Below, in pieces: positions 37,052 to 48,046 of a DNA stretch of 64,000 bases (the first letter of the stretch is position 1; every line of letters starts with the position of its first letter). Origin of the DNA: Botryotinia globosa. Taxonomy: Eukaryota > Ascomycota > Leotiomycetes > Helotiales > Sclerotiniaceae. The DNA is taken from NCBI GenBank assembly GCA_014898425.1, contig RCSZ01000013.1:434001-498000 (forward strand), in the 5' to 3' direction. The notes below the pieces were generated by a model. The model did no database searches. It was not told the origin of the DNA and saw only the letters and a program-made list of their open reading frames with translations. Position numbers and translations under genes: made by a program.

Positions 37052-40000
37052 ATCGATGACGATGAATGGATGTTATCGAGAGACTTTTAATTGTCTATCT
37101 TGATATCTAATGCAAAAAGCTGAAGCCGATGGGAGAGCTACTCAACTCAAGGGAGCAGTCAAGAGATATATAAACTTCAAGACTTCCAAAACCAAGAAGA
37201 CGCCAACACCCAAAATAAACTCTCCGATGCATGATACCCGCATAGCGGAGAGACAAGCAAGTAGTCTTAGCATGTAACTAACATGGTATATAGGGCATAT
37301 AGCGCAAGACACTGATCGATCGTAGAGCTTTGACTACATTCTGCTCTATGATCACTTAGTACGACATCAATAGTATCACCCAGGGGAAAATTGTTTCTCT
37401 CTAGTGTGAATGGTGTGTGCAATCTGCAAGACATTTTTGTATACATACATGATATGATTGGTTAGAAGTGTATTCTAAAATAAAACATTGCATTCATTTG
37501 ATTATAACCGACGGGGTGAGTTTATTTTGGGAGTTGCAGATTACTAGGTAACATACTCAGCTCGATAAACACACACCATGTTACGCGCTACAGATTCCAA
37601 AAGATTGATACGTAGTAACACCAAGCTACAGTTTTATCAATTTCTCCAAGCGCCCAACACCCCCTGAATCCCCGTCACGCACCGATATCCATTATCCAAT
37701 CCGTGCAACCCCTAACGTACCTCGAGTTTATTTTTGGATGTGACGAACTGTCAAATATAGAAACAAATTACCCCGCACCACCCACTTCTGGCGTTTATCT
37801 TTGTGTTGATCAGTCGATCAAATATTACAAACAAGATTCATCTTTGAATTACATGCAAACCCTATCCTCCTCTTCGACTTGGATTCGAATAGGGAATTTT
37901 CCGATATCACATCTCGAAACCTTGCATATCGCGTGAATACATATTGAATATCACATATCTCTATTTACATTTTGTAATCTTACTTTCTGGTAATTCAACA
38001 CTCGTCTACTCGGATCTATGCGCCTATTTCTCGCGTATTTAGATTTTCCCCTATTGATATACAGAAGGCTATCATGCCGGACTAGATGTTAATTTTAGGT
38101 CTTCTTAAGCTTTTATGATATAGGTGCACTAGACCTTCAGACCCCTGTGTCTCGATACCCCGTTTGCCAGGACTCTCCATAGACGTCATTTTACACAAGT
38201 GTTTTAGACTATCAAAGTCATTCAACACACTTCACTTCATATCCAAAGTTCACATCGTCATGGACCAAAGCGAACAAATCTCCACGTGTAAAATCCAACC
38301 CTTGGAACATCTAGTAAATGTGAACTACGTTGTCACAACTATTGAAGTTGGAGTTTCCAACACTCTCATCTTGAGTCAGTATATATCTATCTATACATCT
38401 ACATAACCATCCGACCGACTTATCCATCTTCCTATAGCCAAGTCAGTACATCATCGCAGACATCAATCTCAGTACTTTTGAACAAAACATAACCCGCACA
38501 AATTTCCATGCGCCCACATCTCCCCCTTCCTCTCATCCTCAAGCCCTAATTTTCTTCTCCGTATAGAAGATTCATTCTCCCTCCTCAAATGTGTCTTCCT
38601 CTCCTTCTTGCATCCCGAGCCTTTCCCCACGTCTCCCACTCTGCTAGTCTCTCCCTCCTTTCAATTCTCATTGATCCCCAACCTAAACATGCCAAGTTTG
38701 AAATGTCAAACCTCCAGCTTCACAACACATTATATCCCCTTCCTTCCTTCTCCCTCCTATTCCACTTTCCCAAAACTCACACTTCCATCTACCCAAACTT
38801 CCACTCTCGGATTCCAATTCTACAACCTACCAGAAACATAAATACACATCCACAACCAACCCAGCATCCTCACACAGCCCCTCACCCAGCCAATCTACCC
38901 TCACCTCCCAAACTCCCCATATTCCCCATCTCATCTTTTCACATCTCCTCCAATTTGCACACCCCTATTTTCTCCCTCCTCCATATCCATCTCCATCTCC
39001 AATCCCCCCACAATTATCATAACCAATTGTCTCCATAATTCCACCTATCCTTCTCCTATCATCTTCTAACCCTCTCAAATCCTACAAATCCTACAAATCG
39101 CAAGTCCCAATCCCAATCCCACTCAAACTCCAGCAGTAGCACATACCAAATACACCAACCCACACAATACCTAAGTAGAATAATCCCAAGCCCCACTTAG
39201 CTGCTCATATTATACAGCGACTCAATTAATAAACTCTCACATTCACTTTCACATCAACTCACACTTATATACTTATCCTCTCTCTCTCTCCTTCCTTATT
39301 TTCACTTCCACATTATTTCTACCCCCCTCACCCTCATCCTCATCCACCCATCCACCCATCCATCCATTCCTCTCCCTTTCCCCTCCCTTTCCCCTCCACT
39401 TTCCTTTCCCCTTCCCTCCCCCTCTACCCCTCTATCTCCATCCCTCCCAATTCCCACCTCCCAATTCCCACCTCCGAATATCCTCTCAAACATAAATTTA
39501 TCGCCCTCCCCCCAACCCATTCCATCCACCAGAAGAAAGCGACGAGGATAAAAGAACACAACCTGAGTCTTCACCACCACTACCACCATCACACAACCAC
39601 ATCTCCACATCTCCCCTTCCTAAAATCCACACACTCATTTCCCGTTTGTCAACACCTCCCACTCTTCAAATATTTTCACACCCATCAAGAAAAAGATATT
39701 CAATTGCATTATCCACTGATTAATTTTCCAGATCATTTCACACACATACCTTCCTTTTGATTCCTAGCATTCGAAGCTCATATCTCACTCGGGTTTAAGC
39801 TGCGAGCTCTCACTGCCTCGCTAAACTCCGAGTATTGAACCGTTCGCGCAATCATCGCTCACTTCACCTCACCCAATCATTCTAGCTCACAGTACAACTC
39901 GCATACAGCACACACAGATACAAAGCCCCAGAAGAATACATCATCCTATTCTCACTAATACGAATCGGATTTATGATCCTTCCTTTTTTCCTTCCCTTCC

Positions 40001-40478
40001 TCAGCACCTTCGCTTCCCTTCGAACACATAACTGATATCTCAAGTTCCATCATTCACACCATACACACCCGTTTTGGTTTCATTGCATTTCATACAACGG
40101 GGCATGAACATCGTCGTAAAATCCATTCATCCATGCATGTTGATAACTATACCTCTTTCTTGAACATGAATGACATCACGTTCATAGTGCCAAAAAAAAA
40201 CTAGTCGATGAAAATCCCACGTCCGTTCCATCGTACGAAACCGACTATACCAACACCTTACCGCCACCCATCACCAAAGAGCTGTGAACAAGCCAGAGTA
40301 AACCACCTAATATTCCAATCCAATGCCAGTGAAACAAAAAGAGATGATGTGACGTAAGGTTATCTTGCCCGTACTGTAATATATGTGCAGAAGAATAGTT
40401 TAAGCTGCAAAGTACAAAAGAAATATAGTCTTCTTGAACAAGTAGCCTAGCCCCGAGACTCCGAGTTGAAACTTTTGT
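37052..40478. other. Large intergenic region, strongly pyrimidine-rich on the plus strand
   Basis: About 3.4 kb without a coding exon I can support. From about 38.5 to 39.7 kb the plus strand is very rich in C and T, with poly-CTCC and CATC runs. The low-complexity open frame at 38.59-39.04 kb follows from this composition. Such bias usually marks a 5' leader or promoter in fungi, yet no coding gene starts to its right on the plus strand. A non-coding transcript is possible. Confidence 0.5.
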
Positions 40479-42254
40479 TTAAAAATCGACGAACAGGTGC
40501 CCAAATCTAATATTCATTAGTGAAGTCGGAAGAAGGTCAAGAGATTCACTTACTCATCGGGCCCACCTTGACCATATATCTCCGTTTCTTCAGGGTACTT
40601 ATCAAATTGGCTGGCGTCTCCAACGCCAGCCTTGACAGGAGGCACATAAGGTGCATCGATATCCTTCTTGGACAGCCTTTCCCAAGTTACTTCAGCGAAC
40701 CATTGATGATTTTTGACATCCTCAGAGCCACCATGTAAGTTACCAAGACGCTTGGTGAGATCTGCTGTGATCAATCTTTGCAATAAGTCCTGTGCATCTG
40801 GGTGAATATAGGGAGGATACTTGACCCTCCCTTTAAGAATATTCTCATAGATTTTCATGGGAGAGCCACCATCCCAAAATGGTGTAAAACCACAAAGCAT
40901 TTCGAAAATTAATATACCAAGGGACCACCTGATTCATATTAGTTGGATGATACAACCTTTAGGATAACATGGTTCAATCGAGCGCAGCGAGGACGGGGGT
41001 TTGGGGGCTTGCCCCCATAAGAGAAAACGTATAATGAGGATGGTCTAATTGATGAAGCTCCGCTGGGCCACTGCTGTGGAGGCCTTTTCGCTTCGCTCTA
41101 GGAGAAGTAAAGTGGAATAGGGATGATGAGGCTAGAACTTACCAATCTACGGATTTATTATAACCCTTACTCGAGACTACTTCTGGTGCTAGGTAATCTG
41201 GGGTCCCACACAATGTCCATGTAATATCTGGGACTTTCTTTGCAAATCCAAAGTCAGTAATCTTGAGATGTCCGTGCCTATCAAGTAGTAAATTCTCTGG
41301 TTTCAAATCTCGATAAATGATATGTTTTGAATGAAGGTATTCTAGAGCCAATGTAACTTCAGCAGCATAGAATTTGGCCACTGGATTGGGGAATCGCTGG
41401 AATTGAATGATTAGTGTCTTTCACGGAGTCAGTGTCATCGAACTTACTTGTGACTTTCGCAGCAAAGAGAATAGTTCACCCCCCTCCACAAAATCCATCA
41501 CCATGTATAAATTCTTCGAGTCTTGAAAAGTACCCCATAGAGTGATGAGGAATGGATGCTTGACTTCTTGTAACATCTTTCTCTCATCATTAGTATGTTC
41601 GACCTGCTTCATCTTGTGCACCTGCGCCTTCTTTAATACTTTGACGGCATAGTATCGCTGATTGTGCTTTGACCGAACTAGATGAACTCGTCCAAAACTT
41701 CCAGTGCCCAATGTGCGCTGAATATCAAAATCTGTCAAAGAATATTTGCCCTTGGTTTGTCTAACCTGTGGCTGCTGCTGTGGTTGCTGCGATTGTCGCT
41801 GTGAGGAGTCCATCTGAAGTGTGCTGGTGTTAGCAGCTACAGGATGTAGTGAAGGTTGTGAAGAAGCTGGTGGGGTTGGATATGACTGGCTCGCGCCGTC
41901 ATGCTGTGGTGGATGAATCAAGTTGCTGATACTGGGAGAGTTTTGACGGTGCTGCTGTTGATCGGAAAGGATTTGCGCAGATTGCTGCTGGGGAGTTATT
42001 CCGTGTGTCATTGAGGCTTTTTTTCCCACGGCAGTTGGTTGGTCGTCTGTTGTGCGAGAGGGTGTAGTTTGGAGAACCTCGTGCTCGTGGGATTGGGGTA
42101 AAGTCGATTGGGTCGAGACGGAAGCTATCGAATTATCGAAGCCTCTGGATGATGTGGGGGTTGTCGGACTGGTTGTGGCTTGACTGGATGTTGGAGAGGT
42201 TATAGCCGGAGACTCCTTCGTCCGTTTCTTCTTTAGAAAACCGAGTGTCGGCAT
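40479..42254 (-). CDS. pka1: cAMP-dependent protein kinase catalytic subunit
   Basis: Four exons, 42254-41448, 41396-41143, 40928-40554 and 40506-40479, give 487 residues. A Q/S/T/P-rich extension (1-168) precedes an AGC kinase domain. Motifs: glycine loop GTGSFG 183-188, catalytic Lys205 (AVKVLKK), YRDLKPEN with Asp299, DFG 317-319, activation-loop Thr330 in [13 protein letters not shown] 339-341. The last, 28-nt exon supplies the canonical C terminus FGHLFVDF, completing the hydrophobic FxxF motif that docks on the kinase core. All catalytic residues are present. The protein should phosphorylate R-R-x-S/T targets when cAMP releases the regulatory subunit. Length and extension match fungal PKA1 rather than the divergent second isoform. 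Intron 2 (214 nt) holds GC-rich inserted sequence; the other introns are 47-51 nt. A long repeat-rich leader lies upstream. Confidence 0.95.
40978..41103. repeat. GC-rich insertion with short inverted ends inside a PKA intron
   Basis: Within the 214-nt second intron. It starts TCGAGCGCAGCGAG and ends TTCGCTTCGCTCTA; the ends are inverted repeats with 11 of 14 bases matching. It contains the second copy of the hairpin block of 24891-24932 (40978-41018) and a copy of the GCTCCGCTGG...GTGGAGG block (41057-41082) also found at 30747. No target-site duplication is evident. The intron should still splice, because donor, acceptor and frame are intact. Confidence 0.65.
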
Positions 42255-44286
42255 AGAATGAAAATGGTAGGTTGCTGGATGTCGAGTTTGATAGATCGAC
42301 AGTCAGCAAAAAGCAGGGCCGCGGGTGTGTAGGCCGAATGCAGGATGATATATGTAAGGAAGGTGGTAGGTGGTAGGTGGTAGGTGGTAAGGTTGACAGA
42401 CAAGTCTAATTGGGGAAAATCAATGGGTATATGTTGTTTAATGACCGGGTACCTAGAAAGGAAGGGAGGAAAATGCGTTATAAATTAAACAATTTGAAGT
42501 TTCTCTTCTCGATTCTCTTAGAGTCTTTGTGAGCGAAAGGAAGGAGTTGCAAGTTGCTCGTCTTTTTGAGTACCTAGGTAAGCTTCGTAGGGTGCGGATC
42601 GTTGTAGTTGTAAATCTGAACTGTGTCCGTTGCGACAAAGAGCACCAACTGATTGGAATGATACAATATTAGAGTGAATTAAGGTAAGGGTTGGAGGATA
42701 TCGGTATGAGTGGAATGATTATACCAAAAGGAATTCAATTGAGAATATTGAGGTTTAACGATAATGATACATGAATTAATAAGAATTGATGTATTTTGAG
42801 GGGGGAAGATTGATTTAGGATTTGGAGGAGGTTGGTGGGTTGGTTGGATTGGGGATGGGATGGGGTATTGTAGGTAGGAGGTAGGAGGTAGTAAAGTAGT
42901 GGGTAGTGGGTAGTGGGTAGTGGGTAGTGGGTAGTGGGTAGTGGGTTGTGATGAGTACTGAGTGGTGGTAGTAATAAAGGTAGTAAAGGTAGTAAAGGTA
43001 GTAATAGTAGTAATGGTAGTAATGGTAGTAATGGTAGTAATGGTAGTAATGGTAGTAATAGTAGTAATAGTAGTAATGGTAATAGTGAGAGTGATAGGTA
43101 CAGAATGAATAATGATAATAATGTGAGGGGAAATTGTTAATATGAGATTGAATTCCGATAGTTGGTTAGAAGTTACCTAGGAGGAGGAGGAGGGGGAGCG
43201 GGAGGATTAACAACAAGTAAAGGTAAAGTACAGCCAAAGTACAGCCAAAGGTAAAGAAAGATAGAGAGTGGTAGACTATTTCTTCTACAAACGTTGATTA
43301 ATAACTCTCGCTCCTAGAACCATTTCAATAAAGTCTTTCCGTTCCGTTCAATTTCTCTTTCTCTTGTTGATATCAATGTTAACTTGATTGCGTACCAGTA
43401 GCCGATGCTCGATGATGATATCTGAGTCCTCTCTCTCCGTCTTCTGTGCACGCGGTGTATGGCGTTAGCTTTGGTGGGGTTGATATGTGAATATACTGCA
43501 GCTGCTAAGATGCAAGATGATCGCCTTTCATACCATCTGCTGCTCCCACCATCCTGAGATTAAAGAAGACGAAGCCAAGTGTTGCAGTCTGAATGGTTTG
43601 TTTGATGGCGCTTTATTCTTTCTTTCACTTCCAGCCAGTCCTTTAATGTCTTGACGATAAATATCCCTCGACCTCCCTAGGTCACAAGTAATAGTCCCTA
43701 GTATCTGCCATCTCTCAATGCTTACAAGTAATGCTTACAAGTCAAGGTTACACTTCTCCATTCGTTTATCGTAAAGTAAAATCAAGAGATAAGACACTGA
43801 GAGAGAAAGAGATGATCTTGCTACCATGTTGACTGTTGACTGTATACTGGGTAGCCAGGGAGTGAGTACTTGCTTCCATCTACTGGTACTTTGACATTCC
43901 ATCATATCAGAAATCCTAGACACCTCTTGACCAAACAGATCTCACATCATCACACAAAGGAAGTGTACACGCGAGGGAGATGGGAGATGGGAGATCTTGA
44001 TTCATCTTGTATGTAGGTATTTCTTGTCCATCATCATGATTAGTCAGCCAACTTCATCACTGACCAAACACGCTCGCTCTGCTTCACCAACTTGATAATA
44101 ATTCTGCTCTCATCAGTCTCTATATGAGTAAAGTCTATCCTCTATCCTGGTGATCGCAATATCCAGTCCCAAAACCGGTGCGATGAATGCAATGTGGTAT
44201 TCCGATTACCCCTCATGTTCTTCCCAAACTCCACGCTATCTATGCTTTGATAATCCCGAGTCCCATTAATTAATATCTATCTCCGT
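42255..44286. other. Upstream region of the PKA gene with tandem repeats
   Basis: About 2 kb without a supportable gene. The strand is G/A-rich, which is CT-rich in the PKA sense direction, as expected of a long 5' leader. Tandem repeats at 42898-42946 and 42966-43083 are listed separately. Short upstream open frames in the leader are possible. Confidence 0.5.
42898..43083. repeat. GGGTAGT and GGTAGTAAT tandem repeats
   Basis: GGGTAGT units (42898-42946) are followed by AGTAAAGGT/GGTAGTAAT nonamers (42966-43083). They lie 0.65-0.8 kb before the PKA start codon, probably in its leader or promoter. Confidence 0.9.
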
Positions 44287-45186
44287 TCATGATTGTCCAC
44301 TCATTCTGCTCTCCGACCACAGCCCATCGATTATTTGAAAGACTGCGGTAACAGCTTGCATTACCCCTTCATCAACATCTTGTCCTCCCAACTTCTGTTG
44401 GATCTTGTCGGGATGCCACCGAACTCTTTCTACCTTCAAGGTCTTCGTAAGCTGTAATTCGGTAGGTTCTCCAGAGCTTGGTGCGTATAAGAAAAATCTT
44501 CTGATGTCCTCCTTTTTGACATCTTTTTTACTTCCACTTTCGACTGGCCAAGGTATCGATGCAACTGCAACTTGCGAAGATTTCTTCCCAAGATCTTCCC
44601 ATTTCTTAATGTAGTTATTCCATTTTTCGATCCAGACTTTCTTGAATCTCCTCTCCTGGCCTCTCTTCAAACTCTCCTCAACCTTTCTTTGCAATCGTCC
44701 AGCATCTCTCTCTTCTTTCCTACCTTCTTGAGCCAACCGTTCTCGTTCTGTTTTGGCTGCTTCGCGTCGAGCCTTTTCCTCTATTAAATGTTGGTGGGTC
44801 TTCTCATACATTTTACCTCTAACATATGCCGTATATTCTTCGTCCGTCATTTGTTCTAACTCGCCAGTAGGACCTTGCTTAACGTCGGGATATGTATGAA
44901 TTGGTTGCCCATAAACTCCCTCCCAATACTGTGCAGCTTCATCGTCAGCCATCGCATCAAATAGACTTTCCCTGAATGCAACATCTGGGTCGAGGTACTG
45001 ATTGGAAGAGGTATTGGGGAGGTGCGTGTCATCGTAGAGGGATGGATCATCATTCGTGACAGATTGCCTGCTTCGTTTTGAGCGATGATGATGGCGGTGG
45101 CGCCTTTCTTCGCTATGGCTCCCTGATGGTTCATCCTCCCTATGCTTCCTCTTGAATCGAAATTTAGTTGGATGAGAGTCGGTCAT
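44287..45186 (-). CDS. NFKBIL1-like (NF-kappa-B inhibitor-like 1) family protein
   Basis: A single exon of 299 residues. The basic N terminus is rich in Arg, His and Ser (RFKRKHREDE; RRHRHHHRSKRSRQS). A helical charged middle follows (about 60-215), with long runs of Glu, Arg and Lys suggestive of a coiled coil. The C-terminal segment VERVRWHPDKIQQKLGG (about 252-268), followed by AVTAVFQIIDGLW, is the conserved J-domain-like HPDK block of the NFKBIL1 family; fungal members lack the ankyrin repeats of the animal protein, and none are seen here. Animal NFKBIL1 is nuclear and has been linked to alternative splicing; function in fungi is not established. The start codon lies 320 bases from that of the NSRP1-like gene, in divergent orientation. 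Confidence 0.85.
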   Translation of the reverse strand: MTDSHPTKFRFKRKHREDEPSGSHSEERRHRHHHRSKRSRQSVTNDDPSLYDDTHLPNTSSNQYLDPDVAFRESLFDAMADDEAAQYWEGVYGQPIHTYPDVKQGPTGELEQMTDEEYTAYVRGKMYEKTHQHLIEEKARREAAKTERERLAQEGRKEERDAGRLQRKVEESLKRGQERRFKKVWIEKWNNYIKKWEDLGKKSSQVAVASIPWPVESGSKKDVKKEDIRRFFLYAPSSGEPTELQLTKTLKVERVRWHPDKIQQKLGGQDVDEGVMQAVTAVFQIIDGLWSESRMSGQS

Positions 45187-45506
45187 ATCTTCATTGGAGT
45201 TTAGTTGAATTTATGCGTTGAGACGGTGAACTATTAAGTTTTGGATGTATAGTTGTAATATGGACAACTGAAATGAGCGTACTTAAGATTTGTGGTTGTG
45301 TATCCAACATCGCATCCTACGGTTTTGTCATCTTATTGAATGCCGCTAAAGTTCTTATCGATTGCCAGAGTGGATCATTAGCGTGATTGCCGCCTTATGG
45401 CATTTAATAGCTATGGAAAGCGCGACCCATACCGCACATTGTAATCCTGACATAACAAAATACCACTTCTTCAACATTCTTCTACTATCCCATCTTAAAA
45501 TACACA
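45187..45506. promoter_or_regulatory. Bidirectional promoter (NFKBIL1-like / NSRP1-like)
   Basis: 320 bases between two divergent start codons; both transcripts must begin here. No binding site stands out by eye. Confidence 0.65.
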
Positions 45507-46586
45507 ATGGGATTAAATAATAGTTTCAACGTATTTGGTGATGACGACTCGGATGAGGATACAAATGTCAATGCTCCATTGTCAAAACCCTCGAAACTTT
45601 CGAAATCCTCGACCTCGAAACCCTTGAAATCTTCAAAAAAGCCGCCTATAAGTATGTTTGGCGACCTCTCGAGTTCGCTCACGTCCAAGAAACATGCCGA
45701 GACTGCAGAGGAACTTGATGCGAACATATACGATTACGATGCAGTTTACGATTCTTTAAAGCCAAAGAAAAAGGTAGTCAATGAGGAGGAGGAACGGAAG
45801 CCGAAGTATATGAGCAATCTTATTGCAGCAGCTGCAGTACGAAAGCGCGATTCTACGATTGCCGAGGAGAAGAAACTCGCAAGAGAAAGAGAAGCTGAAG
45901 GAGATGAATTTGCAGATAAGGAGAAATTCGTCACATCAGCATATAAGAAGCAACAGGAAGAGAATCGCCGTATTGAAGAAGAAGAACGGCTGAGAGAGGA
46001 GGAAGAGCAAAGAAAGAACAAAGGCACGGGAATGACCAGTTTCTACAAAAATATGCTTGAGAAGGGTGAACAGAAACATGCTGAAATAGTAAAGGCTGCC
46101 GAGGAAAGGATCAAACAAGGCCCACAAGAAGATGTGACGGAGGATGAAAAAACGAAGACTGATGCAGATATAGCACGGGAAATCAACGAGAAAAGGGGAG
46201 GCAACATTGCAATCAATGACGAAGGTCAAGTTGTTGACAAGAGAGAATTACTCAAGGGTGGATTGAACATAATACCTAAAGCGAAACCAACACCTAATCC
46301 AAATTCATCGAGAAGTGGAGGCTCAATGCCTGATCACAAGAAAGGCAATACATTTGTGGGAAGTGGAGGTGGAAAACAAGCTATGCGCGAACGACAATCA
46401 CGAATGATGGAAGCACAATTAGAACAGGCTACCAAAAGAGCCTTGGAGGAAGAGGAAGAAGAGAAGCAGAAAGTGGAGAGAGCGTCTAAGAGTCGAAAGA
46501 CCGAAGGCGATATTATGAGTGCCAAGGAAAGATATCTTGCCAGAAAGAGGGAGGCGGAAGAAGCAAAGAAGAGAGCATCTCAATAG
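45507..46586 (+). CDS. NSRP1-like nuclear speckle splicing regulatory protein
   Basis: A single exon of 359 residues. Short acidic N terminus (VFGDDDSDED) and a Lys/Ser-rich linker precede the NSRP1 N-terminal domain (formerly DUF2040) at about 75-210: DANIYDYDAVYDSLKPKK, KPKYMSNLIAAAAVRKRD, then EFADKEKFVTSAYKKQQEEN and MTSFYKNMLEKGEQ. Charged coiled-coil stretches of Glu, Lys and Arg dominate the rest, with a short Gly-rich element (VGSGGGKQAMRERQSRMM) and a basic tail. Animal NSRP1 (CCDC55) is a nuclear-speckle protein that influences splice-site choice, so a nuclear splicing role is inferred. The divergent neighbour also belongs to a splicing-linked family. Confidence 0.87.
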   Translation: MGLNNSFNVFGDDDSDEDTNVNAPLSKPSKLSKSSTSKPLKSSKKPPISMFGDLSSSLTSKKHAETAEELDANIYDYDAVYDSLKPKKKVVNEEEERKPKYMSNLIAAAAVRKRDSTIAEEKKLAREREAEGDEFADKEKFVTSAYKKQQEENRRIEEEERLREEEEQRKNKGTGMTSFYKNMLEKGEQKHAEIVKAAEERIKQGPQEDVTEDEKTKTDADIAREINEKRGGNIAINDEGQVVDKRELLKGGLNIIPKAKPTPNPNSSRSGGSMPDHKKGNTFVGSGGGKQAMRERQSRMMEAQLEQATKRALEEEEEEKQKVERASKSRKTEGDIMSAKERYLARKREAEEAKKRASQ

Positions 46587-46932
46587 AAGCATAATATATA
46601 ATACCCAAATAGAAATCAGATCAAATCACATCTCAGGGCCATAAATATCTCCATTTCATTTATAGTGGTGTTGTTTCCAATTCCAGAGACGTGGTGACCC
46701 ACCCATTCATAGTGTACAAGAGTATAATACACTCCATCATAATAGCGTTCCATACCAAATCACGGCTCATTGTCGTGATATCTCGCTCCAGCATGCTCTA
46801 GCACCTCATCATTTCATCATCACATAGCCCCTCCCACTCGATAATATCACTCCTTCCCGTGATTACCTTTTTACTTCCCTGCCTCTCTCTCTTCCTCTAT
46901 TCCTCTTCCAAAATCCCAGCCCCAATCAAAAT
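46587..46932. other. Convergent 3' intergenic region (NSRP1-like / TIM13)
   Basis: About 350 bases between converging genes; probable 3' UTRs. No other element seen. Confidence 0.5.
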
Positions 46933-47334
46933 CTAAAACATTCCCCCCGTCGCCCCTCCACTAGTCGACTCTCGTTGCAATCTCGCAATATATTGTTTGC
47001 TCACTGTGTTCCACGCTTGCATGTATTTTTCCATACACTGGGTGAAGCATGTAGTCTCGCCGCTGCTGAGAGAGGCACCGGGTTTGGGCACGCATTTCTC
47101 AAAGCAGTGTTCATTTACTTTCTAGGTGGACGGTTAGTATATGGATTGGAAGAGGCTAGAGGGAAGAGACGAGAAGAAGAGGTAGAAGGGAAACTAGAGG
47201 AATGAGCAAAGAGAAAAGAGAAAAGCTACCTCGATCAATTGTCTAGCATTGGTCATGGCAGCTTCCTGACGAACTTGATTCATCACAGCAGCTTTTGGGT
47301 CCGAAGAGGCGAATGCAGTGTTGAGAGAATCCAT
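46933..47334 (-). CDS. TIM13: Mitochondrial intermembrane-space chaperone Tim13
   Basis: Two exons, 47334-47230 and 47121-46933, give 97 residues. The 108-nt intron has a GTAGCT donor and a CTAG acceptor; the join reads RQLIEKVNEHCFEKC. The small-TIM signature is complete: twin CX3C motifs at Cys41/Cys45 and Cys60/Cys64, separated by 14 residues, with the Tim13-type spacer KPGASLSSGETT. The N-terminal helix (VMNQVRQEAAMTNARQLIE) and C-terminal helix (ARLQRES) are as in Tim13. With Tim8 it should form the hexamer that escorts hydrophobic precursors across the intermembrane space; import relies on Mia40 oxidation of the four cysteines. No cleavable presequence, as expected. Confidence 0.93.
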
Positions 47335-48046
47335 GGTTGCGTTTATATGTGTATGTGTAGATTTCTATCTAGAAAGTGGCGCTTTAAGGGGATTGAACCT
47401 CAAATTGTATATGAAGAAGAGGTTTGGATTTTCGTTGTTGAATTTTACACTTATAATATCTAGAAGCTCAATTTTTAATCCATCTCAAACCATGACGATG
47501 GACCGGTGGACCATCAAATTCAGAACTCGGCCTTAGGCAAGTATCGACTAGGAGCTCTACAGGGTACACAGCGTCAATATCCACTACCAGTCCGTACTGT
47601 AGAACTAATTTCCAGGGCTACAAGCACCCCAAACCCCCGTCACGAACGCTACAGCAGTCTCCCCAATCACTGACAGGCTCAAGACAGCCCCCAGGCATTC
47701 TCACAATTCAAAATAACAGGGTTCTCAGCTTAACCTTGAAATCCCCGACGCCAAATCATTCACAGACACAGACACAGACACAGACACAGATAGGAAACGT
47801 TAAGGCCAGCTATCAATTTAATCTGACGACCTCGGGATTCGATTCACGATACTTCGTAGTCCCTGAACCTATTTCCTTTCTCAACATCCTATTCTGATTC
47901 TTCTGGCAGAAGGTTCCTTCTTTTTCTCCATCTACTTTACCTTACTCCTTTTCTTTCCTTCGTCCAGTTGAAGAATTGATTGAAATCGGGTGAAAGTACA
48001 AGCCTTGAAGAATACTTGTGGATAGGGACAGATTGTACAGGACGCA
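47335..48046. promoter_or_regulatory. Divergent promoter region (TIM13 / lectin)
   Basis: About 710 bases between two divergent start codons. A short CAGACA repeat (47762-47794) is present. No gene is seen. Confidence 0.5.

Noticed and set aside
38589..39038. 149-residue plus-strand open frame
   Set aside because: Low-complexity Pro/His/Ser/Leu composition follows from the pyrimidine-rich DNA; no domain and no splice context.
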